From the NCBI GenBank assembly GCA_030669265.1, contig DAOVDY010000032.1, positions 1-7,261 of the forward strand: a DNA stretch of 7,261 bases, in the 5' to 3' direction. A model generated the notes under the pieces. It was not told the DNA's origin, ran no database searches, and saw only the letters and a program-made list of their open reading frames with translations. The position numbers and the translations under genes are program-made. Of this stretch, positions 5,290 to 7,261 are shown piece after piece (the stretch's first letter is position 1; each line of letters opens with the position of its first letter). Source of the DNA: Desulfobacteraceae bacterium (lineage in GTDB: Bacteria > Desulfobacterota > DSM-4660 > Desulfatiglandales > B25-G16).

Positions 5290-6875
5290 TCTAAAAGTTT
5301 ATAAATCATTACCCCTTCTTTTTTGCCCTTGACCTTAACAGAAGACAGCTGCTCGGTGAGAAAAGTGCCAGTAAGAAGGTCATGGGTGGTTTGGCTTAGG
5401 ATAACGTCACAAGAAAATTCCTTGGTAAGCCCCCCTATTCTTGAGGCTAAATTCACAGTATCGCCTACCAGGGCGTATGAAATCCGGTCTTTACTCCCGA
5501 TATTGCCGGCCAGTACAGCTCCGGTGTGAATACCGATCCCATGTTGGAACGGGCTGAATCCTTTTTTCTCAAGGCTTTGATTCAATAAAATCAGTCGTCT
5601 TCTCATCCCCAATGCGGCCTCAACAGCCATATCCGTATGATCGTCATAGCTTACAGGGGCTCCGAATACCGCCTCAATCTCATCGCCAACATACTGGAGT
5701 ACAAGACCACGGTTTTCTTCTATGGCTTCCGTCATCTGGGTAAAATATTGGTTCATTATGGTGACTACTTTTTTAGGATGGGTAGATTCCACAAAAGGGG
5801 TGAAATTCCTGAGGTCGGAAAACAATAGAGTCACCCTCTTCATCTCACCATCAAGGGATACTCTCCCTTCCAGAATCTCATCTCGTATTTCCTGGCTAAC
5901 ATATTTCCCGAAGGAATCCTTTATTGATTCAGACTCTTTCAATCCCTTAACCATTATATTGAAACCTTCAGTAACGGAGCCAATTTCATCGTTTGACACA
6001 ATCTCTACACGCATATCCAGGTTCCCTTTTTCCACCTCTTTCATGGCCTTTTCAAGCTTATGCAGAGGGATGGAAACGCTCTTGGAAACAAAGACTGATA
6101 ATACAATGGAGAAGGCTACACAAATGGCTGTGATAACGATGATTTCTACAAGTAAAGACGAAAGGAGTTGAGCTCTCACTATCGCATCAGCCTTATGTAA
6201 CGCCTGGGCTTTTGCGTAGGCTGCAATCCCAAGCAAGGGGAGGGGCACCAGGCTAATCGCAACAAACACGATGAAAAGTCGATCATGAACATGGAGCTTA
6301 AAGGCATCTTTCACCTGACTTAAATCTCCTTCAGGGAAAAACTTCGGTATGGCCCTCCGCCAATGATTTTCGATAGTAAAATAGATAAAAAGCGCAGTAA
6401 TTGAGCCTCCGATACATGTAATACCAAAGAACTGTTTTAAACATTCGATAAGATCAGGGACGACTCCATAAAGAATTTGGGAAATGACGGGCTGGAGAAA
6501 GCTAAAGATAAAGCCGGCCAGAATCCAGATCAGAAAACAGATTCCTGCTATAACAGGGGGAAATTGAATGGCCTCTCTTTTGAGTTTTTGGGCAGATATC
6601 CCATCTATACTGCCAATTGGTACTTCATCATTTGCGACCTGATACAAGCGAATGTTTAACCGTCTCATAATCCACACAGAAGAAAAAAGAAGAACACCGG
6701 TGCTGATCACAAAAAAAAGATCATCATAATAAGGGGGTAGGTTCTGTTGGGTCTGATGGATTTGAGAAATGTTGGAAAAGTAGAGATATGTCAAAATGGC
6801 ACCGATTGCATTTCCAACTACAATTAAAAATATAATTATACGTCTCATACTTCTTTTTCCTCTTGTACGTATCAT
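5280..6875 (-). CDS. Six-helix membrane HAMP adenylate/guanylate cyclase (class III)
   Basis: Membrane-bound class III nucleotidyl cyclase, 531 residues, making cAMP or possibly cGMP. Six hydrophobic segments are visible at about 12-34, 53-70, 106-133, 146-168, 199-222 and 238-263. A HAMP linker follows (about 262-315, with S-I-P270 and D-E-I-G at 296-299), then the cyclase domain (about 345-527). The layout resembles mycobacterial Rv1318c/Rv3645-type cyclases. Metal-binding aspartates are D354 (F-S-D-L-R-N-F) and D398 (Y-V-G-D-E-I). The transition-state pair is N475 and R479 (D-T-V-N-L-A-S-R). The usual base-recognising Lys position is Q394, and the Asp/Thr position appears to be A468, so nucleotide choice cannot be read from the sequence. 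ATG 6875 is supported by AAGGAAGG six bases upstream. It starts 33 bases after the amidohydrolase gene, probably in one operon. No separate sensor domain is present. Confidence 0.94.
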   Translation of the reverse strand: MIRTRGKRSMRRIIIFLIVVGNAIGAILTYLYFSNISQIHQTQQNLPPYYDDLFFVISTGVLLFSSVWIMRRLNIRLYQVANDEVPIGSIDGISAQKLKREAIQFPPVIAGICFLIWILAGFIFSFLQPVISQILYGVVPDLIECLKQFFGITCIGGSITALFIYFTIENHWRRAIPKFFPEGDLSQVKDAFKLHVHDRLFIVFVAISLVPLPLLGIAAYAKAQALHKADAIVRAQLLSSLLVEIIVITAICVAFSIVLSVFVSKSVSIPLHKLEKAMKEVEKGNLDMRVEIVSNDEIGSVTEGFNIMVKGLKESESIKDSFGKYVSQEIRDEILEGRVSLDGEMKRVTLLFSDLRNFTPFVESTHPKKVVTIMNQYFTQMTEAIEENRGLVLQYVGDEIEAVFGAPVSYDDHTDMAVEAALGMRRRLILLNQSLEKKGFSPFQHGIGIHTGAVLAGNIGSKDRISYALVGDTVNLASRIGGLTKEFSCDVILSQTTHDLLTGTFLTEQLSSVKVKGKKEGVMIYKLLDHA

Positions 6876-6881
6876 AAAAAA

Positions 6882-6889
6882 CCTTCCTT
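6882..6889 (-). promoter_or_regulatory. Ribosome binding site of the cyclase gene
   Basis: AAGGAAGG on the minus strand with a six-base T-rich spacer before ATG 6875. It favours this start over the internal ATG at 6848. Confidence 0.65.
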
Positions 6890-6908
6890 AAAATTTTATT
6901 AGGCCTTT

Positions 6909-7261
6909 TTATAATTTTCTGGCGATTTCCATAAATGATTGCAAAACCCTGGTCTTGACCTTCTCTAATTTTTTTGGTGACAATCGTTTACGAGTGTGTT
7001 CCACGTAAAGATCCTGATTGATTTCTATCTGGACAACAATTTTTCCCGCACTGGCGAATTTTTTACCGTAATAGTTCGTAATGAAACCGCCAGGATAGGG
7101 ATCATTAAGAGAAACAGAATATCCGGCCCTTTGAAAGGTCTCTTTCATTAACTGCAGGGTTTTCACCGGACAAGTTATGCCGCCGCGCGCCGGATTTATA
7201 TTTCCAGAATGGTCCCCATTATTGCCTAATATAATATCCTTCCTTTTCATTCCAAAATCAG
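6909..7261 (-). CDS. N-formylglutamate amidohydrolase family protein, C-terminal part
   Basis: The 3' end of a gene entering from the right edge. N-formylglutamate amidohydrolases hydrolyse N-formyl-L-glutamate to formate and glutamate, the last step of one histidine-degradation route; many homologues act on unknown substrates. Family features in view are D-I-I-L-G-N-N-G-D-H-S-G near the start, then P-Y-P-G-G-F-I-T-N-Y-Y-G and V-Q-I-E-I-N-Q-D-L-Y, the conserved C-terminal core. Full-length members have about 250-300 residues, and only about 117 codons are seen. The ATG at 7250 is not the start: the frame stays open to base 7261 and continues the family pattern (D-F-G before that Met), and no ribosome site precedes it. 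The N-terminal metal-binding residues lie outside the window. The cyclase gene follows 33 bases downstream. I see no histidine-pathway gene here, so the actual substrate is open. Confidence 0.82.
   Translation of the reverse strand, partial: DFGMKRKDIILGNNGDHSGNINPARGGITCPVKTLQLMKETFQRAGYSVSLNDPYPGGFITNYYGKKFASAGKIVVQIEINQDLYVEHTRKRLSPKKLEKVKTRVLQSFMEIARKL

Noticed and set aside
5722..6171. 149-codon plus-strand ORF opposite the cyclase
   Set aside because: It is antisense to the HAMP/cyclase coding region; its Ser/Thr-rich composition is typical of a shadow frame.

Overview
The window reads as an ordinary bacterial chromosome segment of moderately low GC content (about 40% by eye). It comes from an organism with signal transduction and an exported compartment, probably Gram-negative. 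An exported PCMT, free-standing PilZ proteins, a HAMP-linked class III cyclase and a large membrane spermidine-synthase-like protein would suit anaerobic Desulfobacterota-like or Planctomycetota (Brocadiales-like) lineages. That placement is an inference from gene content only. I see no rRNA, tRNA, CRISPR array, insertion sequence or phage gene.

Left part, plus strand (1-3319): a protein-L-isoaspartate O-methyltransferase with an N-terminal export segment is followed after 124 bases by an 809-residue membrane protein. In that protein a spermidine-synthase-like Rossmann domain sits between two multi-helix membrane halves. The positive-inside rule puts the Rossmann domain on the outer face of the membrane, the same side as the exported PCMT. 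This pairing of two SAM-fold proteins outside the cytoplasm is the most thought-provoking feature of the window.

Middle part, minus strand (3369-4898): three small signalling genes, two single-domain PilZ (c-di-GMP-binding family) proteins and a stand-alone, degenerate response-regulator receiver. They are separated by intergenic spaces rather than tightly packed. A near-consensus sigma-70 promoter lies in front of the receiver gene, and an 11-bp inverted repeat lies in front of the first PilZ gene. The 312-base gap between the PilZ genes has no convincing gene. The gap at 4899-5279 holds the receiver promoter and a doubtful 61-codon ORF or gene remnant.

Right part, minus strand (5280-7261): the C-terminal part of an N-formylglutamate amidohydrolase family protein enters from the right edge. 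It is followed after 33 bases by a six-helix membrane HAMP adenylate/guanylate cyclase, very likely in the same transcript. The cyclase keeps its metal and transition-state residues, but the positions that normally recognise the purine base are not the standard ones. The window thus combines parts linked to two nucleotide second messengers: a class III cyclase (probably cAMP) and PilZ proteins (c-di-GMP).
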